Positions 52,519 through 61,890 of a stretch of DNA of 64,000 nucleotides are shown here, piece after piece. Under the pieces are notes generated by a model. The model was not told the DNA's origin, did no database searches, and saw only the letters and a program-made list of their open reading frames with translations. Made by a program: the position numbers and the translations under genes. Each line of letters begins with the position of its first letter. Position 1 is the stretch's first letter. The stretch spans positions 372,001-436,000 of the forward strand of contig NZ_UGTA01000001.1 in NCBI RefSeq assembly GCF_900454895.1, in the 5' to 3' direction. Origin of the DNA: Phocoenobacter uteri (lineage in GTDB: Bacteria > Pseudomonadota > Gammaproteobacteria > Enterobacterales > Pasteurellaceae).

Positions 52519-53412
52519 ATGAATAGAAAACTACCACCACTTAATGCGTTAAAAACGTTCGTTTCTGCTGCTAAACATTTGAACTTTACCAAAGCAGCGG
52601 AAGAATTATTTGTTACACAAGCTGCGGTTAGCCATCAAATTAAATTACTTGAAGAGTTTCTTGGAGTAGAGCTATTTTATCGTCGTAATCGTTTATTAGA
52701 ATTGACGGAGGTCGGATTGCAATATTTTGAAGATATTCAACCGCTTCTTGATCAAATCATTGTAGCGACGGATCGTGCTAAAAAAACAAGAACTCGTCAA
52801 GTCTTAACAATTAGTGTGCCGCAGACATTTGGTATTCATTGGCTTGTGCCTCGTTTAAATGATTTTCATCAACAATATCCTGATATTGAAGTGAGAATTA
52901 AAGGGGTTGACCAAGATGAAGGTAAGCTGGGTAAAGAAATTGATGTTGCGATTTATTATGGCTTGGGGCATTGGGATAATTTAGAAGCTATTCGTCTTGC
53001 TGAAGCAAGAATTATTATTCTAGCGTCTGAATTATTTATTAAAGAACACAATATTCAAGTACCAGAAGACTTAATTGGTAAGCCATTATTACATTCAAAT
53101 ACACACAATAAATGGAAAAGAATGAAAGAATACCTTCATTTGGATGGTTTAGATGCTGAGTCAGGTTCTGTGTTTAGCCATTCTTTTATGGTATTACAGG
53201 CGGCAATGCACCAACAGGGTATTGCAATTGCCAATAGTCTTTTGGCACATCAAGAAATCAAAGAAGGGCATTTAGTAGAACTATTTTCTACAAATCTATA
53301 TGATGAAAAAGCCTTTTATGTTGTTTATCCTCCACAAATGGAAAAAGTGGAAAAAATTCATCATTTTGTAGAATGGATAATGCAAGAAATGAAGGAAGAC
53401 GTTATAGATTAA
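52519..53412 (+). CDS. gcvA: LysR-type transcriptional regulator GcvA
   Basis: 297 residues. The N-terminal winged helix is LPPLNALKTFVSAAKHLNFTKAAEELFVTQAAVSHQIKLLEEFLGVELFYR, the GcvA subgroup of LysR regulators. A substrate-binding domain covers about residues 90-295. GcvA controls the glycine cleavage operon and the divergent gcvB, found here at 52276-52454. The intergenic distance of about 65 bp to the estimated gcvB start fits shared control. Confidence 0.9.
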   Translation: MNRKLPPLNALKTFVSAAKHLNFTKAAEELFVTQAAVSHQIKLLEEFLGVELFYRRNRLLELTEVGLQYFEDIQPLLDQIIVATDRAKKTRTRQVLTISVPQTFGIHWLVPRLNDFHQQYPDIEVRIKGVDQDEGKLGKEIDVAIYYGLGHWDNLEAIRLAEARIIILASELFIKEHNIQVPEDLIGKPLLHSNTHNKWKRMKEYLHLDGLDAESGSVFSHSFMVLQAAMHQQGIAIANSLLAHQEIKEGHLVELFSTNLYDEKAFYVVYPPQMEKVEKIHHFVEWIMQEMKEDVID

Positions 53413-53432
53413 CGGGTGAAAAAACAACCTTG

Positions 53433-53446
53433 TGAACGATCGTTCA
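53433..53446. promoter_or_regulatory. TetR-type palindromic operator upstream of the TolC-like gene
   Basis: TGAACGATCGTTCA is a perfect 14-bp palindrome 76 bases before the TolC-like start. TTGTGA (53430) overlaps it and TACACT (53450) follows, promoter-like but with short spacing. Such sites are typical of TetR/AcrR repressors of efflux genes. Confidence 0.45.
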
Positions 53447-53463
53447 TTTTACACTGGAATTTT

Positions 53464-53490
53464 AAGGCGTATTTATTTAGAATACGCCTT
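53464..53490 (+). terminator. Hairpin between gcvA and the TolC-like gene
   Basis: AAGGCGTATT / AATACGCCTT, a 10-bp stem with a 7-base loop; a weak T-run follows. It either ends gcvA or lies in the leader of the next mRNA. Confidence 0.65.
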
Positions 53491-53521
53491 AATTATTTCA
53501 AAAATCATTTAGGAAAATAAA

Positions 53522-54928
53522 ATGAGATTATCTAAAATAGCAATGAGTACATTCTTCGCATTAGCAATAATGGGGTGTACCAATAAAATGAGTAAAGATG
53601 GCTCATTTGAACAAATTCAGCAAGATTACCAATCTTACAAACAAATAACAGAAAAATATAAAATAGATACACAATGGTGGCAAGGCTATAATGATCCTCA
53701 ATTAAATCAATTAGTTGAAATGGCATTAGCTAATAATAAAAACCTAGCTAAGAGTGCTATTTTAGTAAATAAAGCGTTATATAATGCGAACTTAATTGGT
53801 GCAAATTTAGTGCCAACGTTTAGTGCAAATGGACAATCAAAAGCGGTTAAAGGGGCTGGAAAATCGTCAGAGAGTAAATACTCCACCAGTCATTCTAATA
53901 TCACTCAAAGTGCAAGTTTTAATCTAAGTTATACAGTTGATTTATGGCAACGTTTGTCGGACAGTGCTAATGCAGCTGAATGGGAAAAAAATGCGACCGT
54001 AGAAGATTTAGAAGCAACTCGTTTAAGCATCATAAATATGGTTATTGATAGTTATTATAACCTTGCTTATCTCAACCAAGCGATTGATATTACTGAACAA
54101 AGTATCAAAAATTATCAGAAAATCAGCAATGTAATGCAGAACAAACAGCGAGTGGGCTTAATTACTCAATTAAATGTCGATCAATCTAAACAAGCTGTAT
54201 TACAAGCAAAAAATAGCTTACTAAATTTGCAACTTGCTCAAAAAAATAGCCAGCAAGTATTGCGTAATTTATTGAATTTAAAGCCAAATCAGGCACTACC
54301 TATAAAACCACTTGATTTATTAAAAGTGAAATTACAAGGTATTGATACAAATGTGCCAGTATCAAGTATTGCTAATCGTCCAGATTTAAAATCTGCATTA
54401 TTCCGTTTGCAAAGTGGTTTTAAAAATTTACAAGCAACAGAAAATAGCTGGTATCCAAGCGTAACACTTGGGGCGAGTTTATCCAGTTCTGCAGCGGTTG
54501 TGAACGATCTTAAAAATAATCAAGTATTGGGCGGAACAGTTGGATTTAATTTGCCTTTCTTAGATTGGAATAGAGTGCGTTTAAATATCAAAATTTCTGA
54601 GCAAAATTATCAACTTGCAAAACTAAATTATGAGCAAACAGCGACAAAAGTGCTAAATGAGATCAGCACTTATTATTACAGCTATCAACAATCTCAAAAA
54701 AGTTTTGCTAATTTAAACGAAACGTATTTATTGAATAAGAAAATCAGTCAACATTATAAGAATCGTTATAATCAAGGTATTACAGAATTACGAGATTGGT
54801 TAAATGCAATAAATTCAGCTAATAATTCAAAATTATCTGTTATTCAAGCTAAATATACTACCTTAAAAAATGAAAATTTAGTGTATCAGGCGATGGCTGG
54901 GAAGTATTTAACAGATTCTCAAAAATAA
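53522..54928 (+). CDS. TolC-family outer membrane efflux lipoprotein
   Basis: 468 residues. The lipoprotein signal peptide ends LAIMGC. The OEP repeats are visible: WWQGYNDPQLNQLVEMALANNKNLAKS and a second repeat starting SSIANRPDLKSALFRLQ; long helices predominate. The segment FNLSYTVDLWQRLSDSANAAEWE is typical of NodT/OprM-like channels. It should be the outer-membrane exit duct of a tripartite pump or type I secretion; no inner-membrane partner is adjacent. A TetR-type operator upstream suggests coregulation with an AcrAB-type pump elsewhere. Confidence 0.88.
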   Translation: MRLSKIAMSTFFALAIMGCTNKMSKDGSFEQIQQDYQSYKQITEKYKIDTQWWQGYNDPQLNQLVEMALANNKNLAKSAILVNKALYNANLIGANLVPTFSANGQSKAVKGAGKSSESKYSTSHSNITQSASFNLSYTVDLWQRLSDSANAAEWEKNATVEDLEATRLSIINMVIDSYYNLAYLNQAIDITEQSIKNYQKISNVMQNKQRVGLITQLNVDQSKQAVLQAKNSLLNLQLAQKNSQQVLRNLLNLKPNQALPIKPLDLLKVKLQGIDTNVPVSSIANRPDLKSALFRLQSGFKNLQATENSWYPSVTLGASLSSSAAVVNDLKNNQVLGGTVGFNLPFLDWNRVRLNIKISEQNYQLAKLNYEQTATKVLNEISTYYYSYQQSQKSFANLNETYLLNKKISQHYKNRYNQGITELRDWLNAINSANNSKLSVIQAKYTTLKNENLVYQAMAGKYLTDSQK

Positions 54929-54943
54929 TGTTCTTTTATTGAG

Positions 54944-54983
54944 AAAGCCCCAAATATTGAGTTTGATATTTGGGGCTTTTTTA
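54944..54983 (+). terminator. Terminator after the TolC-like gene
   Basis: AAAGCCCCAAATAT and ATATTTGGGGCTTT form a perfect 14-bp stem with an 8-base loop and a T-run. Confidence 0.92.
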
Positions 54984-55051
54984 AAATTAGATATCAAGAA
55001 GCGGTCAATTTTTTTGTGATTTTTACCATTTTTATTTTTTACACCAAAAAA

Positions 55052-55777
55052 TTATTTTATTGCCACCATTGATCCAAAATTAAAGCATTGAAACCATAAT
55101 TCAATTTGTTCAAATCCTGCTTGTTTGAGGCGATCTTTATGGGTTTGAATAGAATCTGTTCGCATTACATTTTCCAATGCCGTACGCTTTTGACTAATTT
55201 CTAATTCACTATAACCATTGGCTCGTTTGAAATTATGGTGCAAGTCTATTAACAATTCATTGATTTTAGGTTTTTCAAAATTAAATTTTTCAGATAACAC
55301 TAACACACCATTAGGATTTAATCCTTGATAGATTTTTGTTAAAAGTGCTAAACGGTCATCCGGTGGCAAAAATTGCAATGTAAAATTTAATACAACCATT
55401 GACGCATTTTTTATTTCAATGTTGCGAATATCATCACATAAAATTTCTACATTGATATCCGAATGAAATGCATTGAGGTGTGAACGACAGCGTTCAACCA
55501 TTGGTTGAGAATTATCCACACCGATAATGTTAATTTTATTATGCGTTAAACTGCGACGCATAGACAAAATTGCAGCACCACGAGAACAGCCTAAGTCATA
55601 GATGTTTGAATGTTCGGTTGCAAAACGTTGAGCCAACATTCCAATTGCTGTAATAATGTTGGAATATCCTGGAACTGAGCGTTGGATCATATCAGGAAAA
55701 ACTTCGGCAACAGCTTCATCAAAGCTAAAGTCCCCTAATTTATTGATAGGAGCAGAAAATAAGGTATCTTTTTGCAT
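55052..55777 (-). CDS. cmoA: Carboxy-S-adenosyl-L-methionine synthase
   Basis: 241 residues, SAM-methyltransferase fold. IYDLGCSRGAAILSMRR is motif I, and VVLNFTLQFLPPDDR follows. The N terminus FDEAVAEVFPDMIQRSVPGYSNII is typical of CmoA. It makes carboxy-SAM from SAM and prephenate for cmo5U34 tRNA modification with CmoB, which is not adjacent here. Confidence 0.95.
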   Translation of the reverse strand: MQKDTLFSAPINKLGDFSFDEAVAEVFPDMIQRSVPGYSNIITAIGMLAQRFATEHSNIYDLGCSRGAAILSMRRSLTHNKINIIGVDNSQPMVERCRSHLNAFHSDINVEILCDDIRNIEIKNASMVVLNFTLQFLPPDDRLALLTKIYQGLNPNGVLVLSEKFNFEKPKINELLIDLHHNFKRANGYSELEISQKRTALENVMRTDSIQTHKDRLKQAGFEQIELWFQCFNFGSMVAIK

Positions 55778-55986
55778 AAAATAGTATTTAAAGAGGAGAA
55801 AACTTTAGATTATAGAGTGAAAAAAAGAATTTATAAATTAAAATTTATGTTATTTTTGAGTGTTTTTGGTTGTTTTTTATTCGGGTTATTTGTTGCACTA
55901 TTGAATTATGCTATAATTTCAAGTTCATTTTTTTAAAAATTTTATAAGAAATACAGAATTCACAAATTTAAGAGCTAAGGAAAACA

Positions 55987-58900
55987 ATGTCTTTTAAAAA
56001 ATCTTTTATAGCATTATTTATTATAAATGCAATTTCTAGTAACGCTATTGCGAGTGGGGTTCGTGCCGATATTCCTTATCAATATTATCGAGATCTTGCC
56101 GAAAATAAAGGGGCGTTTACCGTCGGCGCAAGAAATGTGAAGGTTTATGATAATAAGCAAAATTTAGTTGGAGTAATGTTTGATAAAGCCCCAATGGCAG
56201 ATTTTTCAACTATTTACACGCATTATGGTGTGGCGACATTGGTTGATCCACAATTTATTACCAGTGTGGCACATAATATTGGTTATGCAGAGGTTGAATT
56301 TGGTTCGAATAATTATCATTTAGATAATCCTAAATTTGAATATTTAATGAGTAATCGTTTTGATGATCCTGAATATTTGGAAAAACACGGAGCTGGCGAA
56401 ATTGATTATCATAATCCTAAATTACATCGTTTAGTAACAGAATCAGCACCTGTTCCGATGCTTGATACTATTGGCGCTTCTTTAAATGATAAAGAACGTT
56501 TTCCATTGATTTTGCGTGCGGGTTCAGGTTTACAAAGTCGTTTTAATATTACCAAAACAGCAGAAGGCAAATATATTTATATGCCAAAAGAGGTGTTAGC
56601 AGAGTTTGGTAGAAGAAAGGGACTTGCTGATGAAAAAGAGAAAGAGCTTAAAGCAAAATCAAAAGAAATTGAAGCTGTAACAAATGAAGAACAAAAAAAA
56701 GTATTACAAGCACAGCAAAAAGCATTTGAAACAGAATTTAAAGCATTAAAAGAAAACTATAAAGAAATAGAAGATCAATACAAAATTCCTGTAAGCGGAC
56801 CTTATCAATTTTTAACAGGTGGGGCATTACAAGATTTACGAGATAATCAAACTCTGAGAGATGGTAAAGCCGCTTTTGTAAGTGGTGGTGGTCCTAAATC
56901 TGTGTATGAAAATAGTAAAGGGCAAGGTGGGCCATTAGTTTCTTATATTCAAGGGGGCGATAGTGGATCTGGTGTGCAGATTTATGACGCAACAAGAAAA
57001 AAATGGTTTATTGTTGGTTTAGGTGATGCGGTCGTCAATCCGGGTGCATTAGAGCCAACATTTACAATTATTAACACCCAAGTTCGCCCTAATCAATTTA
57101 AAGAGAACAAAAACTCTTATGCTCATACCGAAGTGAACAATCCAACGGCTGGGCAAACCCTTAATTTCTCGCCAAGTACTGATAGTGCAAATAAACCTGT
57201 TGCAACTATTAAAGGTGGCTCGGTCAGTGAAACCGTTGCTTTGCTTGATCCAAGTCTGAAAAAGAAAAAAGATGGCGTGCATTGGGCGTATAAAGAATAC
57301 GATACTGGGCGTGCTTTAGATATCAGTGGTCAAAATGGCACATTAATGCTAACGGATAATATTGATCAAGGTGCAGGTGGACTTTATTTTCATACTGATT
57401 TTACGGTTGATGCACAGCGTACAGGCAAAACGCCAAAAATGACTCGTTATCCTGATTTACCAATATTTAGGGAATATCACGAACTAACAGAACGCAAGGA
57501 AAAATTCCGTTGGTCTGGTGCAGGTGTTGTTGTTGATGAAGGTAAAAGAGTAATTTGGAAACTTGCAGCAAGTAAAGCAGGCGATCGTCTTTCAAAATTA
57601 GGTAAAGGTACACTTGTTTTAACTCCTGAGATTCCATACAAAATAAAACCAGTAGATTTAGGTTCTATCAGTGTCGGCGAAGGGATTGTAGAACTTGATT
57701 TACCTAAATTTCAACACGAAAATAAAGATTTCAATGATTTTATCGCATCTAGAAACAAGCCAGCTAATTTACAAGTAGAAATTGTAAGTGGTCGTCCAAC
57801 CGTTAAAGTTATTCACGGTTCAGCACTTAACCCACAAAAAATTATTTTCGGACATCGTGGTGGAACACTTGATCTAAACGGTAATGATACAACTTTTGAA
57901 CGAGTTCGCCATATTGATTCAGGTGCAACAATCACAAGTAAAGATAAAGATGCAACCCTAACTTTTAAAGGCTTAAAACGCAAAGAGCTTGAAGGCGATG
58001 GCGTATTAAAACTGTTGCACCATAAAGAAAAAAGCCGTTGGAATGAATTAGGTAAAGATGGTTATTTTTATGATTACACCATTCAACAAGAGCAACATTA
58101 TAATTCGCAAGGGGTATGGGACACACAAACAGGACGACAATTCCGCTATTGGTATTACGATCCATCAACGCCTTATTTTAAAGATAAAATAGGATACTGG
58201 CCTGATGATGATGCTTATTCTTGGCAAGTGCTAGGTACAGCAGACTTACTTCCTAAATTAAAACCAGGTAACGGTAGTGCTAGTTATTATTGGGGAAGTT
58301 TAAGCGAAGCTCAACAAAAGATTTTCACAAAAATGAAAAAGTTTACCGATGTGCGTGATAGCTTAACCTACTACGCTGGATTCTTGGGAAATCGTAAAGG
58401 TGGACGTTCACCATTAGCAGTTAAATATGCGCCGGAACTTGATGATCGTCTATTATTGACGGGCGGTGCAAATGCGAAAAGTTTAACCGTTGAAAAAGGT
58501 TCTGTGATTGTACAAGGCGCACCGGTTACTCACGCAAACGACTATTTAACTAAATTAGAAGTGGTGTACGATAATGATTACCGTAACCCAACCTTTGATT
58601 TTGAAAATATAGTGGTCAAAAATGGTGCAAATCTTACACTAAGTCGTAACTTAACTGCAGTGAAAGGAGATATCCATCTTGAAGAAGGTGCAAAAGCAAC
58701 GCTAGGCTACTCTCGTGGCGATAAAACTTATATCGCAAGCCGTGCAAGAGGCGGTTGGCGTGAAAACAGTGAAACTTTCACTGAAAAAGGTTTTGCAGCT
58801 ATGCCACAAACCCAAATTCGTGGCAGATTACAAATGGATAATGCTGATGTAACTTTTGGTAGCAAAGCAGATTATGAAGGTGTAATGAATGGAACTGGTC

Positions 58901-61833
58901 GTGTTGAGCTGAATCGTGGTTCACAAGTTTTACTTGCAAGCGATTCAAATTTCACAGGAAAATTCACAGCACATAATGAAGTACTGAATTTAGATAAAAG
59001 TACAGGAAAATGGGAAAGTGATGCAACCATTTCACACTTATTTATTGATAAGCGAACCGTTACTGACAAAGCAAGTAAATTAACGGTACAAAACGGAGCG
59101 AATTTAACCATTAACGAAGCATCAAATACAGGTGATTTTGAACTTGCTGGCGATCTTCAATTTGCAGGTGATAAACAAATTTTTGATGTACAGAACTTTA
59201 TTGGTAAAGGTGGACGTATACATTACCGCACTAATACAGCTGATAGTACAACAGATCGTGTTAACGTTGCTAAAAATGCGACTGGTACGGCAACATTTGT
59301 GGTTGATAATTCAGGAAAAGAGCCAACAGCAACAACTTTAACTTTAATGGATGTGAAAGGTGAAAACTCATTAAATGCGACACTTCATAATGATTTTGTT
59401 GATCTAGGTGCGTATCGCTATACTTTGGAGAATAAAGCTAAAAATGGAAAAATATTCTCTTTAGAACGACTTGATGTGGAAGAAAAACGTAAAGCAGAGG
59501 CTGAAAAAGCGAGAGTTGAAGCTGAGAAAGTTGCTCAAGCTAAACGTGAAGCAGAGGCTGAAAAAGCGAGAGTTGAAGCTGAGAAAGTTGCTCAAGCTAA
59601 ACGTGAAGCAGAGGCTGAAAAAGCGAGAGTTAAAGCTGAGAAAGTCGCTCAAGCAAAACGTGAAGCAGAGGCTGAAAAAGCAAGAATTGAAGCTGAGAAA
59701 ATCGCTCAAGAAAAACGTGAAGCAGAGGTTGAAAAAGCAAGACTTGAAGCTGAGAAAGTAGCCGAAGCAAAACGTAAAGCGGAAGCTGAACAAGCGAGAG
59801 TTGAAGCTGAGAAAGTTGCTCAAGCGAAACGTGAGGTGGAAGCTGAAAAAGCGAGAGTTGAGGCTGAGAAAATTGCTCAAGCTAAACGCGAAGCGGAAGC
59901 TGAAAAAGCGAGAGTTGAGGCTGAGAAAGTTGCTCAAGCTAAACGTGAAGCAGAGGCTGAAAAAGCGAGAGTTGAGGCTGAGAAAATTGCTCAAGCAAAA
60001 CGTGAAGCAGAGGCTGAACAAGCGAGAGTTGAAGCTGAGAAAGTAGCTCAAGCGAAACGTGAAGTAGATGCTGAAAAAGCAAGACTTGAAGCTGAGAAAG
60101 TCGCTCAAGCTAAACGTGAAGCAGAGGCTGAAAAAGCGAGAGTTAAAGCTGAGAAAGTAGCTCAAGCAAAACGTGAAGCAGAGGCTGAAAAAGCGAGAGT
60201 TAAAGCTGAGAAAGTAGCTCAAGCAAAACGTGAAGCAGAGGCTGAAAAAGCGAGAGTTAAAGCTGAGAAAGTAGCTCAAGCAAAACGTGAAGCAGAGGTT
60301 GAAAAAGCAAGACTTGAAGCTGAGAAAGTAGCCGAAGCAAAACGTAAAGCGGAAGCTGAACAAGCGAGAGTTGAAGCTGAGAAAGTTGCTCAAGCGAAAC
60401 GTGAGGCGGAAGCTGAAAAAGCGAGAGTTGAGGCTGAGAAAATTGCTCAAGCTAAACGCGAAGCGGAAGCTGAAAAAGCGAGAGTTGAGGCTGAGAAAGT
60501 TGCTCAAGCTAAACGTGAAGCGGAAGCTGAACAAGCGAGAGTTGAGGCTGAGAAAGTAGCCCAAGCAAAACGTGAAGCGGAAGCTGAAAAAGCAAGAGTT
60601 GAGGCTGAGAAAATTGCTCAAGCAAAACGTGAAGCAGAGGCTGAACAAGCGAGAGTTGAAGCTGAGAAAGTAGCTCAAGCGAAACGTGAAGTAGATGCTG
60701 AAAAAGCAAGACTTGAAGCTGAGAAAGTCGCTCAAGCAAAACGTGAAGCAGAGGCTGAAAAAGCGAGAGTTGAAGCTGAGAAAGTAGCTCAAGCGAAACG
60801 TGAAGCGGAAGTAGAAAAAGCAAGAGTTGAAGCTGAGAAAGTTGCTCAAGCAAAACGTGAAGCGGAAGCAGAAAAAGCAAGAGTTGAAGCTGAGAAAATC
60901 GCTCAAGAAAAACGTGAAGCAGAAGCAAAAAAATCAAGAGTTGAATCTGAGAATGTTAAGCAAGCTGATATTATTAGCCGTTATTCCAACACGGGAATTT
61001 CTGAGATCTCAGCACAAGTAAATCAATTACTTCAAGTTGATAGTAGCTTGGATATGATGTACTTAAATTCACAAACTAAAGATGTGAATGTTTGGGTTAA
61101 ACATGATTACCAAAAAACGGATAATTCATCGGATTATTATAGACAATATCAACAAGATTTGAATTTGACTCAAATTGGCGTTGAGAAGTTAGTTAACAGT
61201 GTGAGTCTTGGGGCTGTGATATCACAGGGTACGGCAAATAGTCAGTATGATGATGGATTTAGTGGAAAATTAAAATCATCAGTGGTATCGCTTTTTGTTA
61301 GAAAATGGCTTGATAATGGTGCATCAATCAATACAGATGTGAATTATAGCTATAACAAGCATCAAATTACGGCTGAGGGTCAAACACAAGTGAAACGTCA
61401 TATTGGCTCTGTTGGGGTAATGTTGGCGAAGCAGTGGAATATAGCAAATGCAGTGTTAAAAACAGGTGTTGGTACACGTTATCATTATCTACCAGATACA
61501 AGTTATCAGTTAAATGGTGCAACAATTCATACAGAATCTGTGAACCTATTTACCTATCAACTAGCGGTCGAATTTGGTCAGAAATTTGCAAAAAATGGTT
61601 ATACATTTGAACCAACGATGAGCTTGCATTATGTTAATGCGAGTCGTAAGGATATGCTGGTATATGTAAATAGTCATCAATTAAAGCAGAATTTTGGTCA
61701 AGCAACCCGAGTGGGTTTAGGAATGGCAATTTCTAATCAACATTGGTCAGTAAAAGCGGAAATGGGGCAGATGTTTGGTGATCAAATTAAACATAAGCCT
61801 TTTGGTAGCGTGACATTAAACTATAATTGGTAA
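55987..61833 (+). CDS. IgA1-protease-like S6 serine protease autotransporter
   Basis: 1948 residues, classical autotransporter. The signal peptide is near MSFKKSFIALFIINAISSNAIA. The S6 protease domain has GARNVKVYD, the catalytic His in TSVAHNIGY (H96), Asp in GEIDYHNPKLHRLV (D140) and the nucleophile in GGDSGSGVQ (S326). Between them, at about residues 200-260, lies a Lys/Glu-rich coiled-coil insertion. Beta-helix passenger follows to about 1160, then 26 tandem 19-residue repeats (59485-60966), and a C-terminal beta-barrel of about 280 residues ending VTLNYNW. By family, it may cleave IgA1 or other host or surface proteins; the target is unknown. SD CTAAGGAA. Confidence 0.93.
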   Translation: MSFKKSFIALFIINAISSNAIASGVRADIPYQYYRDLAENKGAFTVGARNVKVYDNKQNLVGVMFDKAPMADFSTIYTHYGVATLVDPQFITSVAHNIGYAEVEFGSNNYHLDNPKFEYLMSNRFDDPEYLEKHGAGEIDYHNPKLHRLVTESAPVPMLDTIGASLNDKERFPLILRAGSGLQSRFNITKTAEGKYIYMPKEVLAEFGRRKGLADEKEKELKAKSKEIEAVTNEEQKKVLQAQQKAFETEFKALKENYKEIEDQYKIPVSGPYQFLTGGALQDLRDNQTLRDGKAAFVSGGGPKSVYENSKGQGGPLVSYIQGGDSGSGVQIYDATRKKWFIVGLGDAVVNPGALEPTFTIINTQVRPNQFKENKNSYAHTEVNNPTAGQTLNFSPSTDSANKPVATIKGGSVSETVALLDPSLKKKKDGVHWAYKEYDTGRALDISGQNGTLMLTDNIDQGAGGLYFHTDFTVDAQRTGKTPKMTRYPDLPIFREYHELTERKEKFRWSGAGVVVDEGKRVIWKLAASKAGDRLSKLGKGTLVLTPEIPYKIKPVDLGSISVGEGIVELDLPKFQHENKDFNDFIASRNKPANLQVEIVSGRPTVKVIHGSALNPQKIIFGHRGGTLDLNGNDTTFERVRHIDSGATITSKDKDATLTFKGLKRKELEGDGVLKLLHHKEKSRWNELGKDGYFYDYTIQQEQHYNSQGVWDTQTGRQFRYWYYDPSTPYFKDKIGYWPDDDAYSWQVLGTADLLPKLKPGNGSASYYWGSLSEAQQKIFTKMKKFTDVRDSLTYYAGFLGNRKGGRSPLAVKYAPELDDRLLLTGGANAKSLTVEKGSVIVQGAPVTHANDYLTKLEVVYDNDYRNPTFDFENIVVKNGANLTLSRNLTAVKGDIHLEEGAKATLGYSRGDKTYIASRARGGWRENSETFTEKGFAAMPQTQIRGRLQMDNADVTFGSKADYEGVMNGTGRVELNRGSQVLLASDSNFTGKFTAHNEVLNLDKSTGKWESDATISHLFIDKRTVTDKASKLTVQNGANLTINEASNTGDFELAGDLQFAGDKQIFDVQNFIGKGGRIHYRTNTADSTTDRVNVAKNATGTATFVVDNSGKEPTATTLTLMDVKGENSLNATLHNDFVDLGAYRYTLENKAKNGKIFSLERLDVEEKRKAEAEKARVEAEKVAQAKREAEAEKARVEAEKVAQAKREAEAEKARVKAEKVAQAKREAEAEKARIEAEKIAQEKREAEVEKARLEAEKVAEAKRKAEAEQARVEAEKVAQAKREVEAEKARVEAEKIAQAKREAEAEKARVEAEKVAQAKREAEAEKARVEAEKIAQAKREAEAEQARVEAEKVAQAKREVDAEKARLEAEKVAQAKREAEAEKARVKAEKVAQAKREAEAEKARVKAEKVAQAKREAEAEKARVKAEKVAQAKREAEVEKARLEAEKVAEAKRKAEAEQARVEAEKVAQAKREAEAEKARVEAEKIAQAKREAEAEKARVEAEKVAQAKREAEAEQARVEAEKVAQAKREAEAEKARVEAEKIAQAKREAEAEQARVEAEKVAQAKREVDAEKARLEAEKVAQAKREAEAEKARVEAEKVAQAKREAEVEKARVEAEKVAQAKREAEAEKARVEAEKIAQEKREAEAKKSRVESENVKQADIISRYSNTGISEISAQVNQLLQVDSSLDMMYLNSQTKDVNVWVKHDYQKTDNSSDYYRQYQQDLNLTQIGVEKLVNSVSLGAVISQGTANSQYDDGFSGKLKSSVVSLFVRKWLDNGASINTDVNYSYNKHQITAEGQTQVKRHIGSVGVMLAKQWNIANAVLKTGVGTRYHYLPDTSYQLNGATIHTESVNLFTYQLAVEFGQKFAKNGYTFEPTMSLHYVNASRKDMLVYVNSHQLKQNFGQATRVGLGMAISNQHWSVKAEMGQMFGDQIKHKPFGSVTLNYNW
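59485..60966 (+). repeat. 26 tandem 57-bp repeats in the protease autotransporter
   Basis: 26 uninterrupted in-frame units of 19 residues, consensus KREAEAEKARVEAEKVAQA, a charged single-helix or coiled-coil stalk. Variants (EQA, ARL, VKA, REVD) show a higher-order 570-bp (10-unit) duplication: units 5-6 recur as 15-16. 57-bp units keep the frame, so copy number can change without loss of the barrel. Confidence 0.95.
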
Positions 61834-61847
61834 AATTAAGAGTAGAG

Positions 61848-61887
61848 AAAAACGAGCTTGATATGAAAATATTGGCTCGTTTTTTTA
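61848..61887 (+). terminator. Terminator between the autotransporter gene and convergent epmB
   Basis: AAAAACGAGC and GCTCGTTTTT pair with a 17-base loop; T-run on the plus strand. Confidence 0.85.
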
Positions 61888-61890
61888 TTA

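Noticed and set aside
59461..60906. A 481-codon open frame on the minus strand across the autotransporter repeats
   Set aside because: It is the mirror of the 57-bp coding repeats; its Phe/Ser/Leu-rich repeat translation and lack of a start context mark it as a shadow.
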